DNA from: Tricholoma matsutake
Lineage: Eukaryota > Basidiomycota > Agaricomycetes > Agaricales > Tricholomataceae
Direction: 5' to 3'
Length of the DNA stretch: 64,000 nt
NCBI GenBank assembly: GCA_026075535.2
Contig: AP026546.1
Coordinates: 372,001-436,000 of the forward strand
The notes under the pieces are model-generated. The model made no database searches. It worked only from the letters and a program-made list of their open reading frames with translations, and had not been told where the DNA came from. This document shows positions 12,960 through 23,931 of this stretch, piece after piece (position 1 is the stretch's first letter; each line of letters opens with the position of its first letter). The position numbers and the translations under genes are program-made.

Positions 12960-13640
12960 GTGGCACAGACTGCTCATACATCAGCCAAGTGGTCACATCG
13001 AGCAGCCAATACAAAAGTATGCCCAAAACTACAAAGGCTTTGAGAGGGGATAGACGATAGATGATAGTTCTGAGAAGCTAGTATGAGAAGTTCGAAGAAG
13101 TTCGGCATAAAACACTGAACTTTGGGACTAAGACGAGAGGCTTGGACTCAAGAGAATTGCTCTTAAATCAGACAATTGATGTGAGAGCATGATCTATTCT
13201 GTCCTTCCAAGTAGCTAGTACAAGGCTATATATGTTTGGAAGAGATGGTACTTAAAAGGAAATAAAACATGAGGAATACATGAGGCAAGATATAAAACAA
13301 TAAAGAACTTTGCAAATCATAAAATAAATGAAAGATGATGAGAAGGGAAATGTATAGAGTCACAATTTATTACAGGTACCTGTCCTATTGATCCAATATA
13401 TTATCAAGACATCAAAGCACCACAATCATGTCCTAAAATCCCATTGTTGTGTCTCCTCATGTCCAGTGGTGCTCGATATGCAATGCACTAACTCATACGA
13501 GGTGTGCTGCATGTGTCTGAAGGGCAGTGCGATAGGTATATGGTGGCCGAAGACATTTGAGGTGCTGTGAAGACGTTTGAACCTGCTCAAAGTTTTGCAA
13601 AGTCATTCAAAGTCATTCAAAATCATTCAAAGTCACTCAA
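12960..13640. other. Gene-free AT-rich interval with short Cys-TCATT-type repeat
   Basis: No gene is seen. Near 13586-13640 a 10-bp motif (CAAAGTCATT and variants) repeats about five times. The stretch 13045-13390 shares scattered words, such as TATCTTGCCTCATGT and CTACTTGGAA on the minus strand, with 22020-22400 on the plus strand. They may be remnants of one LTR-like repeat in opposite orientations, but the similarity is weak. Confidence 0.3.
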
Positions 13641-13889
13641 AGTTGCTTGAAATAGTTACAGAGCAGTCTTGTGGGGTTTGTAGGGGATGGCAGCATGTGT
13701 GGTGATGTGTTGATGCATTTGGAAATGTTCGCAGAGCTTAGATCACAAGGTGGACTTATCACCCTCCCCCTTACTGAAATCCTGACTGTCCCAGTCAGCC
13801 GATCAGAACCACATGCGAAATGTGTGATCATGTTGAATACCTCTCGTTCTTCTTCATCACTCCTACACCCTCGATATTATCTTCCATTA

Positions 13890-14430
13890 TGTCTTTACTC
13901 ACCGAACTTAACAACGATGTCCTCGACTACACCAAGTCCATGACCAAGCACAATGTTGCCGAAGATTTGGACTTTGAAGTGTGGGGGAAGGGCTTTTGTG
14001 ACAAAATGGTATGTTTCTGGACTCATTTTGCTGTGTGGGTCGCTGAAGCATTTTGTCTAGGCTGAATACAACAAGCTTGCAGACAATCTGGGTGAGGAGC
14101 ATGATCCAGCCATCCAAAAGGTCATTGATGAAGTGTTTGAGATCTTCAAACCATTGGCGTGTCGCAACTGGCTTTTGTGGGGTGGGGAGTTGTTATTTTC
14201 AGAGTTGTGCAAAGAAGTCAAACATGAAGAATGAGAAGCTGCTGAGGTGAAGGCACAGGCAGAGGCTGAGGAAGAGATGAGATGATGTCGGGAAGAGGAG
14301 CAACTGGCTTGTGAGGCAGCAGCAGCTGTGAAGAAGGCCAGGCTGGGCGACCGGAGGGCCACGCTTGTCAAGGCTCACAAAACTGTACTAGGTGACTTTT
14401 GTGTGAAGAGCATACGAGAAGTAAATTGAT
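13890..14430 (+). pseudogene. Coiled-coil gag-like relic with two TGA stops
   Basis: The first exon, at 13890, reads MSLLTELNNDVLDYTKSM and ends FCDKM before a GTATGT donor. After an intron ending TTTTGTCTAG the frame resumes AEYNKLADNLGEEHDPAI and continues FKPLACRNWLLWGGELLF. The text then stays coiled-coil-like (EAAEVKAQAEAEEEMR, CREEEQLACEAAAAVKKAR) to a natural stop near 14429. It is interrupted only by TGA at 14232-14234 and 14283-14285. In both places an arginine would fit the charged helix. I infer a transposon-derived gene silenced by point mutation. The family is not firmly recognised. Confidence 0.45.
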
Positions 14431-14599
14431 GACTAAATCTGAGTTTAATGCCTATAGGATAATATTAGTAGCTGCATTAACAAGCTGAGCACAGTTTGGA
14501 TTTTATCCTCAGCGGCCGTTATTCATTTATTGTCTTTTCTTTTTCTTTGCTACTCTTTTTGGACCAGCTTTCATCATGACTTCAAGCATGATGAAATGA

Positions 14600-15254
14600 A
14601 GAACCATCAGCCAAAGCAAAAGCAATTGAGAAGGTTGAGGCAGGGGTCAAGGAGGAGGAGGAGGAGGAGGAGGAGCTGCTCATGGTGTGGGTGACAAAAT
14701 GAAAAATAGTGGAGATTGAGGTAGGTGAGGATAGAGAAGACGAGGTCGAAGGCAAATGGAGGAGGTTTGCAGAGGGTGGACTTCTTGATTTTGAGGGCCC
14801 AGTAAGTTTTCTCATTTGACTTCGAAGGTTTTTCATACTGCTAATAATTTCATAGTGCAATCGATGTGCTGGGATGAAATCCCAGCCGCACTGTGTGGTT
14901 GAAGAAGAGGCCCCGTAGTGGGTCAAGTGCAGGGGTGCTATTGGGAAGGAGTATTGAGGAAGGGGATTTGAAAGGGCGAAGCTAGAAAATTCAGGGCTGT
15001 GAAGGATGTTTTGCAGCTGAAGCCAGGTGCAAGTTTTATTTGGACTCATCTTGAACCTTTCTAACCCTTTTGTTCAGATTGTTTTAGCACTTCGAATTCA
15101 GGTTGTGGGGCCTGTCAAGACAAAGGAGATGGTTGTGGGGCCATCAATGCCATCAATGCCAAAGTCAAAGCACAAGAAGTGGTCATCGAAAGGGAAGGGG
15201 AAAAAGAAGGAGGTTCAGGCAGTCAAAGAGGTCGAAGGGGATGAGGATGAATGA
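14600..15254 (+). pseudogene. Gag-like relic with Cys motif and Lys-rich tail
   Basis: Broken plus-strand coding is seen: EVEGKWRRFAEGGLLDFEG, then after an intron CNRCAGMKSQPHCVVEEEAP, then stops, and finally a basic tail KSKHKKWSSKGKGKKKE ending at 15254. A Cys-x2-Cys motif followed by a basic tail resembles the gag-like proteins of Agaricomycete retroelements. A similar arrangement occurs at 24240-25830, so the two are probably members of one family. A GGA-rich microsatellite sits at 14655-14680. Confidence 0.35.
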
Positions 15255-15559
15255 ATAGTGTGTCATGGCTTGATTGTGGGGAAGCTGATGCAGAAAAAAA
15301 TCAAGATGGAGATATTGGGAAGAGAAATAGAGTTATTAGAGGTTATGTTGGAAGAGTAGGAAAAAAAAAACTTTGTTGTATTTTTTTTTTTTTTGCAATT
15401 TAAATCTTGTGAGTCTCGAAAAGTAGTGATAAGAAAGTATAAAAGAAAGAAAGAAGAAAAAGAGAATAAGGGAAAGGCTCAGTAGATCATCATGGCCAAA
15501 AAACCCTTTTGGAGTTTGCACGACCACACTATAATGCAATATCATGACTTGTATTGTAC

Positions 15560-16415
15560 ACTAAAAGAAGTCAAAGTCATAGGTAAGTGATCATGAACAA
15601 AGAGAAAGGAATAATTATTTTGTCTTTGAAGTCCAGAAGGCCTTCGGGAATATTTCAAAGTGTTTTTGAAGTTTTTCGAGACGTTCTGAGTCAATATCAA
15701 GGAAGTTCAGTGGAAGGGGAATAGACTTTCAAGCAAAATGAGGGAGAAGTCGGAAGGCAGCGACTGGTTGATGGAATACTGATCTGTTGAGTTCACAGAT
15801 GATGTAGGCTCCTCCATAGTTTCAATCAATGATGATGATGAGGGGACCTAAATATCGAGGTCCCATCTTGCAATTTAGGGATTTCTTGATTTGCATGTTT
15901 TGAAGTAGGACCAGGTCACCTTTTTCGAAGTTGTAGTCGCACATCATTCATTTGTGAATGAGTTCAAAATGTTTCATGGCTTTGAGTCGAGTGGTATAGA
16001 CTTTCGATTATAGAATTTTGAGGTCAGATGATCTTTTTGTAATGCTATTGCTCTTCAAGTGATGAGATCAGTTGTTGATAATATAGAATCAGGAGGGGGT
16101 TGCAAGTATGTTGCTTTGGAAATGTTGAGTGGGATGAGGGGCTGTGAACCTGTAACTGTGAAGTAAGGAGAGAAACCCATACATCTACGAACTGTAATTT
16201 GTTTTGCCCAAAACACAGAGTGTGCTCCAGCTGACCATTTGCTCCGATCTCCATCAACTGCTTTGAATAATGATTGTTGAATGTCGAAATGAGCTCTTTC
16301 GACGAGTCTGTTCACACAAGAATTGTAACCACTAATCTGAATGTGGTTAATATGATATTGTTTTGAAAGGTACTCCAATGCTGCAATGAAGGCTGATCTG
16401 TTATTGCTCATGATT
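15560..16415 (-). pseudogene. Ty3/Gypsy integrase C-terminal relic
   Basis: The frame from 16411 reads YHINHIQISGYNSCVNRLVE, then RAHFDIQQSLFKAVDGDRSKW, VFWAKQITVRRCMGFSPYF and DSILSTTDLITRRAIALQK. This is the end of the retroviral-type integrase core plus the following linker of Agaricomycete Gypsy elements. In the core, the Asn and the ERAHFD-like stretch surround the third catalytic acid region. After about 16050 the frame is repeatedly stopped, although family-like text continues. Reverse transcriptase and RNase H are absent. Integrase would insert element cDNA into the host genome; this copy cannot. Confidence 0.7.
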
Positions 16416-16586
16416 TCGTATAGGGAACCCCTGTTAAGATAGGAACCCGGCCGTGTGAACTAAGAATAAATACACTCAGTGTTTGTGAGAAGTCAAACAA
16501 CTGTATTAAATCACCTAAGAATAAATACACTAGAATACATGGTGAGTAAAATAAAGTAGACATAGTAGATAGGTATCTTACCTCAG

Positions 16587-16883
16587 TGTTTGTGAGAAGT
16601 CAAACAACTGAGGGAAGATGTGTCGAGGAGACTATACAGATACATAAGTAGAAAAGAGCTAAACTACAATTAGCAGAACAAAAGAGTAAGCTCTTGTTGA
16701 GAGCAGTAAGGAATATGAAAAGTGAAAGGACATGGAGTACAAGCCCAGCAATGCAATATTGTAGTATGATAGGGTCGTAGAAGGAAGTGGCGCAAAGAAT
16801 GTAGACATGGTGTAAAAATAGCATGGCGGCTGCTAGCGCGAGTGCGGGGTTTTGGGTCTTGCATTAGCCTTGCCAATTCAACA
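16587..16883 (-). repeat. Putative 3' LTR of the Copia element
   Basis: On the minus strand a purine tract GAGGGGGAG is followed at once by TGTTGAATTGG. The block ends at ACAAACA, complementary to TGTTTGTG at 16587, giving the TG...CA ends of an LTR of about 297 bp. The terminal word CTCAGTGTTTGTGAGAAGTC also occurs 107 bp further left, at 16476. That suggests a duplicated LTR edge or a second truncated copy. No matching 5' LTR was found. Confidence 0.55.
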
Positions 16884-16890
16884 CTCCCCC

Positions 16891-17562
16891 TCAAGGTAAT
16901 GCAAGTCCGAGTTCAGTAGCAAAATACTTGACTTTGGCAGAGGGGAGAGCTTTGGTGAGCATGTTGGCGACCATATCATTGGTGGGACAATAAACAAGCT
17001 GAATAGAACCTTGCTTGATGATCCAACAAATAAAATGATATTGAATGTTGATGTGTTTAGTGTGCATGTGGTATTGATGATCTTTCATAAGTGTGATAGC
17101 AGATTGATTATCTGAGTAAAGAGTCGTGGGGGATAGAGTGGTGTCGAAAAGTTGTTGGATGAGAGATCAAAGCCATAAAGCTTCTTTGGCAGTGTGGGTG
17201 GCAGCAATGTATTCGCTTTTGGTCACTGATAACAAGACGATTTCCTGGCATTTAGCACTCCAAGAAATGGCTCCCCCATGAATAATGAATGTGTACCTGG
17301 ATATAGCATGCCTGTCCTCAGCCATACTTCCATCCACGTCCGTGTATCCCACCAGATCAACTTTCTTCTGCCCATATGACAGCCAAAGATCTGCCATGCC
17401 CTTCAAGTAGCAGAAAACATGTTTGATAGCTTCCCAGTGAGCAATTCCAGGCTTAGTGGAGAAATGTGAGAGGGTTTGGATGGCAAACAAGATGTCGGGG
17501 CAAATTCTGAGTGAGGCATACATCAAAGATCTGACAGCTTTGTGGTATGGGACATTGCGCAT
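16891..17562 (-). CDS. Copia RNase H region (partial)
   Basis: The frame from 17562 reads MRNVPYHKAVRSLMYASL, FAIQTLSHFSTKPGIAHWEA and LVGYTDVDGSMAEDRHAISR, where Asp in GYTDVD is the first RNase H acid. SVTKSEYIAATHTAKEALWL contains the E-Y/x-A motif. A stop near 17165 breaks the frame, and 16891-17088 continues with HTKHINIQYHFI and CPTNDMVANMLTKALP, the conserved end of Copia pol. RNase H removes the RNA strand after reverse transcription. Confidence 0.8.
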
Positions 17563-17639
17563 AGTGTTTTAAGGTCTGGTTTGTTCCAATTTTTGACCCC
17601 AAAGTGGGTTAACCGGTCCAGGCTGCAAGCCTAAGTGAC

Positions 17640-17695
17640 ATAGACCATAACCAAACTGATAGGACCAGTCCTAATCGGTTTGGTTATGGTCCAGA
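17640..17695. repeat. Long hairpin (about 24-bp arms)
   Basis: GACCATAACCAAACTGATAG and its near-exact reverse complement CTAATCGGTTTGGTTATGG plus TC face each other, with a GACCAGTC centre. Only one or two mismatches are seen in about 24 paired bases. It lies just inside the left end of the hAT-like insert and could be a cruciform or a nested short palindrome. Confidence 0.8.
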
Positions 17696-17915
17696 AAACT
17701 GGTTTAAACTGGTTTTCATCCCATTTTTTCAAGTATTAACTTAATTCCATTATATACTAAATAAAACTAATTACATTTACACACTGCAAGCAGTTGCTCA
17801 TAGCTGTGGTGTAAGAGAATGAAAAAGAAATAGAAAAAAGAAATAGAAATAGAAATAGAAATAGAAATAGAAATAGAAATAGAAAAAAACAAATTAAAAA
17901 ACAAGAAAACAAGTC

Positions 17916-17946
17916 CACCTGCGAGCAGGGGCTCGTGAGGCTGGAT
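17916..17946. repeat. Dispersed GAGCAG...CTCGTGAGGCTGG motif, copy A
   Basis: The text GTCCACCTGCGAGCAGGGGC followed by TCGTGAGGCTGG is an imperfect palindrome (GCGAGCA/GCTCGTG). It is shared with copies at 18366, 40910, 43162, 56551 and 56692. Confidence 0.6.
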
Positions 17947-19031
17947 GGCAGTGCTGGGGAAGACACATCAGTAGAAAACCACCCCTTCATCTCGCGTTTT
18001 GAGTGAGGGAGGGGCGGGTGTTGCGTTGTTGCTGTCTCGTGGTCCCTGTTCATCCTCATTGTCATCCCCAATCATTGTCATCCCCTGCTTGTCATTCATC
18101 ATTGTCGTTGTCCCCTACTCATTTGTCATCATCATTGTCCCCTGCTTGTCATTCATCATTGTTGTTGTCATCCCCTACTCATCGTTCGTCATTGTTGTCG
18201 TCCTCTGCTTGGCATTCATTGTCGTTGTCATCCCCTATTGGCTGTTCATCATCATCCACTCATTTTTTGTCATTGTTGTCATCCCCTGCTTGTCATTTGT
18301 CATTTGTTGTTGTTGTCATCCCTCGTTGTCCTCGTCTTCATTGTCCTCATCTCCTGCACCCACAGTCCACCCCACGAGCAGTGGCTCATGAGGCTGGAAG
18401 TGGGTGCCATGTCATCAGTGTTATAATGTGTTATAATATACATAGATTCTAAGAAACAAACAAGATAATAATTAGTTACAAATGAAAGGCAAAGAGTAAA
18501 AGATACTTACCTGGGGCACAAACAACAACAGATGTTGTTTGTGCCCCAGTTGTGGACAAGGCCATTGTTGTAGGGAGAGAAACCAAGTTGCAAAATGCAT
18601 TGTGGCTGGTGGCAATACAGTACAAATAAATGTAAACATATAAAGAAAAGATGTAAATGCATCAAAAACACATAAACAAGAGTACATGTGACCATGCAAA
18701 CAGGTGCAAATGGTCAGTGCTATTTAAACAGCATACTTTTCCCTCTATTCATTCGGGTGTGCCCCAGTTTTTTATCTACGACATATGTAATTAGTATATA
18801 AATATATTCATTTGGTACTCTTATAGGGTACATAATCTAAGTGTGAAAGGACCAGTTGTAGACCAGTTACAAGCGTCTTATAATGGTCTTCAAATGTTTT
18901 CAAAACAAGTGAACCACCAACCGATCTGCAGTTTCAGTTACTCAATTTTTCAGACAAGTGGACCGAACTGCAGCATGGACCATGGTTCAGTCTGGTTCGG
19001 TCTTTGGTCCTATGGACTGAACATTCAAACA

Positions 19032-19997
19032 CTAGTTGCACATCTGAGCAAACTGAGCAGTAGTCGAGAACTTAATGTGTGTTTCCATGGGTGTAGAAAT
19101 GGGTTTGAGATCCTGGAGATTATAACGACGCAGAATGGAGTCAATATATGAGCATTGGGAGAGGTGAATGGCGTGTTTCTTGTGATCACATATGATCTCA
19201 ATGCCTAGCAACCAGTGTAATTCACCGAGATCAGTGATCTCAACATGCTTGACAATCTTGGACTTAAAGTGGCCAATCAAGTTGCATCCCTCTTGTTTGA
19301 AGAACACAGCCTGGTTGATGTCACACCTCACAAACTCAAGCTTCAACATAATGTCGACAAGCTTCTGGTACCAACACCTTCCAGACTGTTTAAGTCCGTA
19401 CAACATTTTACAGAGTCGGCAAACTTTGCCAGTAGAGTTGGGAGTGTGATACCCAGGGGGTTGAGACATGTAGATTGTCTTGCATTCAGTGAGTTCTCCA
19501 TTGAGATATGCCCTGTTGATATCTATCTGATGAAGCTCCATGTCTTCTGCAGTGGCCATAGCAAGTACAGTTTGGATTGACACAAGCTTAGCAACAGGGG
19601 CAAACATATTGAAATAGTCGATGCCTGGAACTTGTGAGAAGCCCTGCACTACAAGATGGGCCTTATGATGGATAATGATACCGGCGGCATCTTTCTTCAC
19701 ATGAAAAACCCATCTTGAGCCCACAATATTGGCTCCGTTTGGTGCTTCAGTGAGTTCCTAAGTTCCTGCCTCCTGTAAAAGTGCTAACTCCTTGTGAATT
19801 GCTTTCTCCCATATCTGCCAGTCAGGATGGCGCTTTGCCTCTGCCAAGGATCTCAGCTCCAAAGCCTTGATCTCACTCATTTCTGCCACCATCACATATT
19901 CATCCATGAAGTTGGCTACCATCATCCAGTCAGCGATTCCTCCCCCCCTCAAGCACCTGTCCAGGAGCTTCTTTGACAGTAGGAGGTACTTGCACAC
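19032..19997 (-). CDS. Copia reverse transcriptase (split, partial)
   Basis: The upstream part is WEKAIHKELALLQEAGT (19758-19997). RT proper (19032-19724) contains SRWVFHVKKDAAGI, FAPVAKLVSIQTVLAMA and IDINRAYLNGEL, whose first catalytic Asp lies in the D-x-N/K-x-A-Y/F-L-N-G motif. YGLKQSGRCWYQKL and LGELHWLLGIEI follow. The usual YVDD box is not visible where it should be. The frame passes from CNLIGHFKSKI directly to the later text, so the active-site loop appears deleted. RT copies element RNA to DNA; this copy should be inactive. Confidence 0.75.
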
Positions 19998-20168
19998 CTA
20001 CAGCAATGACCGGATGGGATGGGCAAGCTGAAGTAGCTCCACAACACTCAAGAATGTCACAGACATGTTGGCTCAGCTTCCTGACGTGTTTAGCAGGAAT
20101 AGGCTGTTCATCAGGGGGATTCTCTTGATCAGATGGACTGGGGCTTGGGGCGCAAGAGGCGTTGGGAG

Positions 20169-20460
20169 TAGTGTTTTAAGGTCCAGTCTTTTGCTGTTTT
20201 GCTGTATCTCAGCAATGACTGGATGAAATCATTTTGTCAAAGAGAGGACCCCCCATTATTTCACTTCTCTATCCATGATTAAATTTTGTGATTATATTGA
20301 CAATCACTGACCAGAATCCTTATGTTCCAGAGATGACCCCTGGTCTTTGGCCAGATCTATCTGCTCAAATATTTTCATGATTTTATCTTATTGTTTGAGG
20401 TAGTAGAAATTTTAAAAAGACTGCAAAAGACTGCAACCCAACTGGACCTTGAAACACTAG
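20169..20460. mobile_element. hAT-like MITE (~292 bp) inside the Copia element
   Basis: The ends are inverted repeats: TAGTGTTTTAAGGTCCAGT on the left, and on the right ACTGGACCTTGAAACACTA, whose reverse complement begins TAGTGTTTCAAGGTCCAGT. This fits the 5'-YARNG start typical of hAT elements. The flanks GTTGGGAG (left) and CTTGGGAG (right, after a few extra bases) could be an 8-bp target duplication with one mismatch. No coding is visible. Without this insert, the Copia linker reads on. Confidence 0.7.
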
Positions 20461-21073
20461 AACTTGGGAGAAGGGACAGCTGGTGGTGTGGCAGGTTGAG
20501 TGGGAGTGGGGTTCTTAGATGTTGAAGGTGCATCAGTTTTTGTTTCGATGAATTCCAAATCCTCCCCCTTGAGACAACAAGCTGACAAGCACAATTTGTC
20601 ATAGTAGACATTCTGCTCTATCATCACTGTCCACTTATCTGGCCAGTAGATATGAAAGCCCTTGCTTTGTTCATCAATTCCTAACCAACAGCCCTCTTTC
20701 ACATGTCCACTTAATTTATTGCCTCCCTCCAGACTTTCTTGCCCCATTCCCACACATGCTGCAAATTGGGCTTCTTCCCAAAAGCAGCCTCATATGGCAT
20801 CATCCCATCAACAGCCTTGGTTGACATGTGATTCATCAACCAAATGACATGGCAAGCTGCCTTGCCCCACAACATCTTTGGGAGTCCACTTGAGTGCAAC
20901 AATGCACAAATTCTCTCCATGATAGTGCGGTTACAGCACTCAGCAATGCCATTATGCTGGGGTGTGTCATGAATGACAAGCTTCGGTTTGATACCCTTTG
21001 ACTTTAGGTAAAGAATAAATTCCTTCCCTAGGTACTTGCCTCTGCGGTCGCAGTGGAAAACTTTGATGCACAC
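20457..21073 (-). CDS. Copia integrase core and linker (partial)
   Basis: The text VFHCDRRGKYLGKEF carries the second catalytic region. QHNGIAECCNRTIMERICAL is the third (normally NGxAER; here AECC, so the usual glutamate is kept and the arginine is changed). VNYMST-like text and WPDKWTVMIEQNVYYD follow, as in the Copia linker between integrase and reverse transcriptase. The 20169-20460 element sits immediately downstream, inside the Pro-rich linker. Confidence 0.7.
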
Positions 21074-21535
21074 ATCAAGGTGTGTGTCACACTATGCCTC
21101 ATATCCTTATAGGAATTGAAAGCTTTGCTCTTAAGATGCAGGAGGTTGAGGTAAGTCAAACGCATCTTATCATCTGTAAATATGATGTAATAATGCTTGC
21201 CCACCTTTGTAGCCATGGGTGCTGGTCCCCACAAGTCACTGTGGATTTCCCCACCAAACATTGTAGTGCATGCCCCCTCTGGAGCCTTTGCAACAGGCTT
21301 TTGCATCGCCTTTGCATATACACAGGACTTGCAGAAGAAGGGATCACTGGTCGGCATGGTTTCCAATCTCATGCCTGTCACAAAGCATTTGTCAATAAGC
21401 TTCCACGCTACCTCTGGAGAGATATGACCCATTCGACAATGGAATTGGTCTAAGGTGAGCACCTCGATTGCTGCATTCACTACATCTGGCTCATGCACAA
21501 CCTTATAAAGCCCATTGATAGGTTGTCTCCTCGGC
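21028..21535 (-). CDS. Copia GAG-pre-integrase and integrase N-terminus (partial)
   Basis: The frame contains the zinc-binding HHCC-type domain (FHCRMGHISPEVAWKLI, then FFCKSCVYAKAMQKPV) and the start of the integrase core (GGEIHSDLWGPAP, HYYIIFTDDKMRLTYL). D in HSDLWG is the first catalytic acid. Integrase joins element cDNA to host DNA. The frame is lost near 21070 and resumes in another frame at 21073, so a frameshift is present. Confidence 0.75.
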
Positions 21536-21540
21536 TCAAA

Positions 21541-22900
21541 GGCTGATTCACCATTTCAACCATATTCTAATCACATCAGCTAACTCCTACAATGTCCCAG
21601 ACGCAGGACAACCCAGTCTATTGATCGTGATATCATATCGACCACATCAAAACATCACCAGTGACATCGACCATACCGAGAGACCACATCGCACAACCTT
21701 AGGACTACCTCGAAAGCCCCTAAGATCCCTCTAAATGACCATCGAACATCCCCGATCAACTTGGAACAAACCACGACCGTGATCAAACATCATTGACCAT
21801 TGTCAATCATCATCAAGCATTATTGATCGATATCAAGAGACTGCGAGTGACATCAGGTGCCAGATTTGTTATCTAAATGGTGGAATACCATGTGCCAGGG
21901 AGTACTCCAACTCGTGCTCAAACCTGCTGATAATAGGTCAGCCTCATTCCAAGTCCCTTTCGCATACAGAACCCGCTGGATGTATTACTGTGAGACTTAG
22001 CGTGGTTTATACACAAAGGACAGTCTCTTTTTAGTTCTTTCCCTTTATTACTCCTTCATCATATGATACATCTCTTTCTTGTTTGGATTCCAGTCTCCTT
22101 TTTGGCCTTGTGCCTTAACTCATATCTTTTGCCTCATGTTCTACACATGGTTCTTATACCATTTTAGGAAGTTTCTTTTAAAACATATAAAACTCTGTAG
22201 TATCTACTTGGAAATACAAGAAATCATCTTCACCTATCATCTTGTATAAAGTTCTAAGAATCAGATCTATCCCTTAAAACAATCAAGGCTTCTACAAGGT
22301 TTCTCAATTGACGAGAAACCTCTGCAATTATCCTTGTCCTCAATCCTCTCTCGACCCTGTCATCGTTAGCACTAGTAACTATTCCGAGGCTTTGTAGCCA
22401 TCAGCTACAGCCTTTGTATACTATCGACCTATCAAAAGGTCCCCAGAATTCATGCATCAACCATCAACAATAAACATTGTTGCCATCAATCTTGTCAATC
22501 GTCCTCGATATTGATCAATACCCTATTGGACCACGTCAAACATTTTCATCTCTTATAGAACTACCTTTATGACTAGTACCAACTAGTTGTCTTCCCATAG
22601 GTTGGACCACAAACATTCGGAACATCTTGCACCCTTCCTCTGACTTGTGCAAATATCATCAGTTGCCTCATTGGCTGTTTTGGTGGTTTTCCCAGGTTGA
22701 GCATCATCATTTTTGGAGCCCACCGCAAGGGTTTCTGAACCATTTCATCATTGGACCAACCTTGACTTCCTTGGCTTAGGCCAACACAAGCGAGAAACCT
22801 TTGTATTGATACTTGCCATGCCTTTGAATCTCTCAAACAATCAGGAGATATTCTAATTCCTGTTTCCAAATCAGAATCTACTCATTGTAGACTATTTCCT
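21541..22900. other. Gene-poor interval beyond the truncated Copia end
   Basis: Nothing recognisable is coded here. The stretch 21600-21860 is rich in GATCGAC/CATCGACC-type words. The stretch 22020-22440 looks LTR-like (TATA-rich, CT-rich) and weakly resembles 13045-13390 inverted. Small open stretches at 22573-22869 are not supported by any motif. Confidence 0.3.
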
Positions 22901-23755
22901 TCACCTATATCATCGCCTTTAACATCATTGTCTACTTCTTTGTCCTCATCATCAACCTCTTCATTTATCCTTCCAACAACTTCGACACCTTTACCATCCT
23001 TCACACAAGTCTTAACCCCTACCCCTAGAGTCATCGCATTCATGACTACACAAACCACTATGCCAGCTTGTGGGCATTCGACCACTCCAAAATTTGACCC
23101 TACTCAACCTCGAGAGCTCTGACAATACTTTGAAGTCAAGTTCCAACTTCTGGCAATAGGCATTCATTGCCTGATGAGTGGTGGGAATCATAAAGTGGGG
23201 CACTAAATAGTGGTGCCCATCATTGGCTTGGACAGGGATGTAGCCATCTAGAACATTGCCTTAGGTTTGCTGCTGGTCACTCATTGTGGATGGATCAATG
23301 TAACAGAGGTTATAATATGCATCTAATCTAGTGATCAGATATTGATCGGATGTTATGTGTTTGGCCTTGACAAACACACATGATGGTTGATTTTCATCAT
23401 TCCAACTTTCATTGACTTTCAAACCCCATCACTCCTGTCCCTGTTCCTGTCTCCACCCCGACTCATCTCAACATGAACATTACAGCTCAACAAGTCCTTG
23501 GCCACATCAGCCAGATCAAGCAGGCTGTTCGAAATGGCCTTCAAACACAAAACATCAAGGCCATCATGAGGGAACAAAAATGGGCACTTGTAATTAAAAT
23601 ACTATCAGGACAACAGTGGGACCAATATACTGTAGAATACATTATTTTCATGGCAAAGACAGGATCTCGGGGAGGATTTGAAAGTGGCATTCGGTGCCAA
23701 GTCTTTCTTGTGGGGTTTTTTGGTAGCATGGGGAAGTTCTGATAGAATGGGAGAT

Positions 23756-23931
23756 GAATGGGAATGGGAATGGGAATGGGAATGGGAATGGGAATGGGAA
23801 TGGGAATGGGAATGGGAATGGGAATGGGAATGGGAATGGGAATGGGAATGGGAATGGGAATGGGAATGGGAATGGGAATGGGAATGGGAATGGGAATGGG
23901 AATGGGAATGGGAATGGGAATGGGAATGGGA
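23756..23931. repeat. (GGGAAT)n microsatellite, about 29 units
   Basis: A pure hexanucleotide run of about 175 bp is seen. Because the unit is six bases, all plus frames stay open (EW, GN and MG dipeptides) and so do the minus frames (PF and HS). That explains several long apparent open frames here. The purity shows a recent expansion. Confidence 0.98.

Larger units (their letters stand above)
17562..19035. mobile_element. hAT-like non-autonomous element (~1.47 kb) inside the Copia pol
   Basis: The left end TAGTGTTTTAAGGTC and the right end (minus strand CTAGTGTTTGAATGTTC) form short inverted repeats of the YARNG type. Flanks TTGCGCAT and TTGCACAT are an 8-bp target duplication with one change. 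The Copia frame reads AQMCN before the insert and MRNVPY after it, which shows the duplicated codons. Inside are a near-perfect hairpin at about 17640-17695, a GAAATA microsatellite (17828-17885), two copies of a dispersed GAGCAG/CTCATGAGG motif, and no convincing gene. Confidence 0.75.
16884..21540 (-). mobile_element. Ty1/Copia retrotransposon, 5'-truncated, with two nested insertions
   Basis: On the minus strand the element runs GAG-pre-integrase and integrase (21028-21535), integrase continued (20457-21073), reverse transcriptase (19032-19997) and RNase H (16891-17562), ending at the LTR. This pol order (IN before RT) is diagnostic for Copia. Gag and protease are missing beyond 21540, where reading stops abruptly. 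The coding body is split at 17562-19035 and 20169-20460 by hAT-like elements. Without those two inserts, the flanking frames continue the same polyprotein. Confidence 0.85.

Noticed and set aside
18003..18452. Ser/Val/Cys-rich 130-149 residue open frames
   Set aside because: They come from GTCATC/GTTGTC-rich low-complexity DNA inside the hAT-like insert, and several frames are open at once.
13045..22440. Possible inverted pair of LTRs (13045-13390 and 22020-22440)
   Set aside because: Shared words are few and spaced; similarity by eye is too weak, and the element between does not match their orientation.
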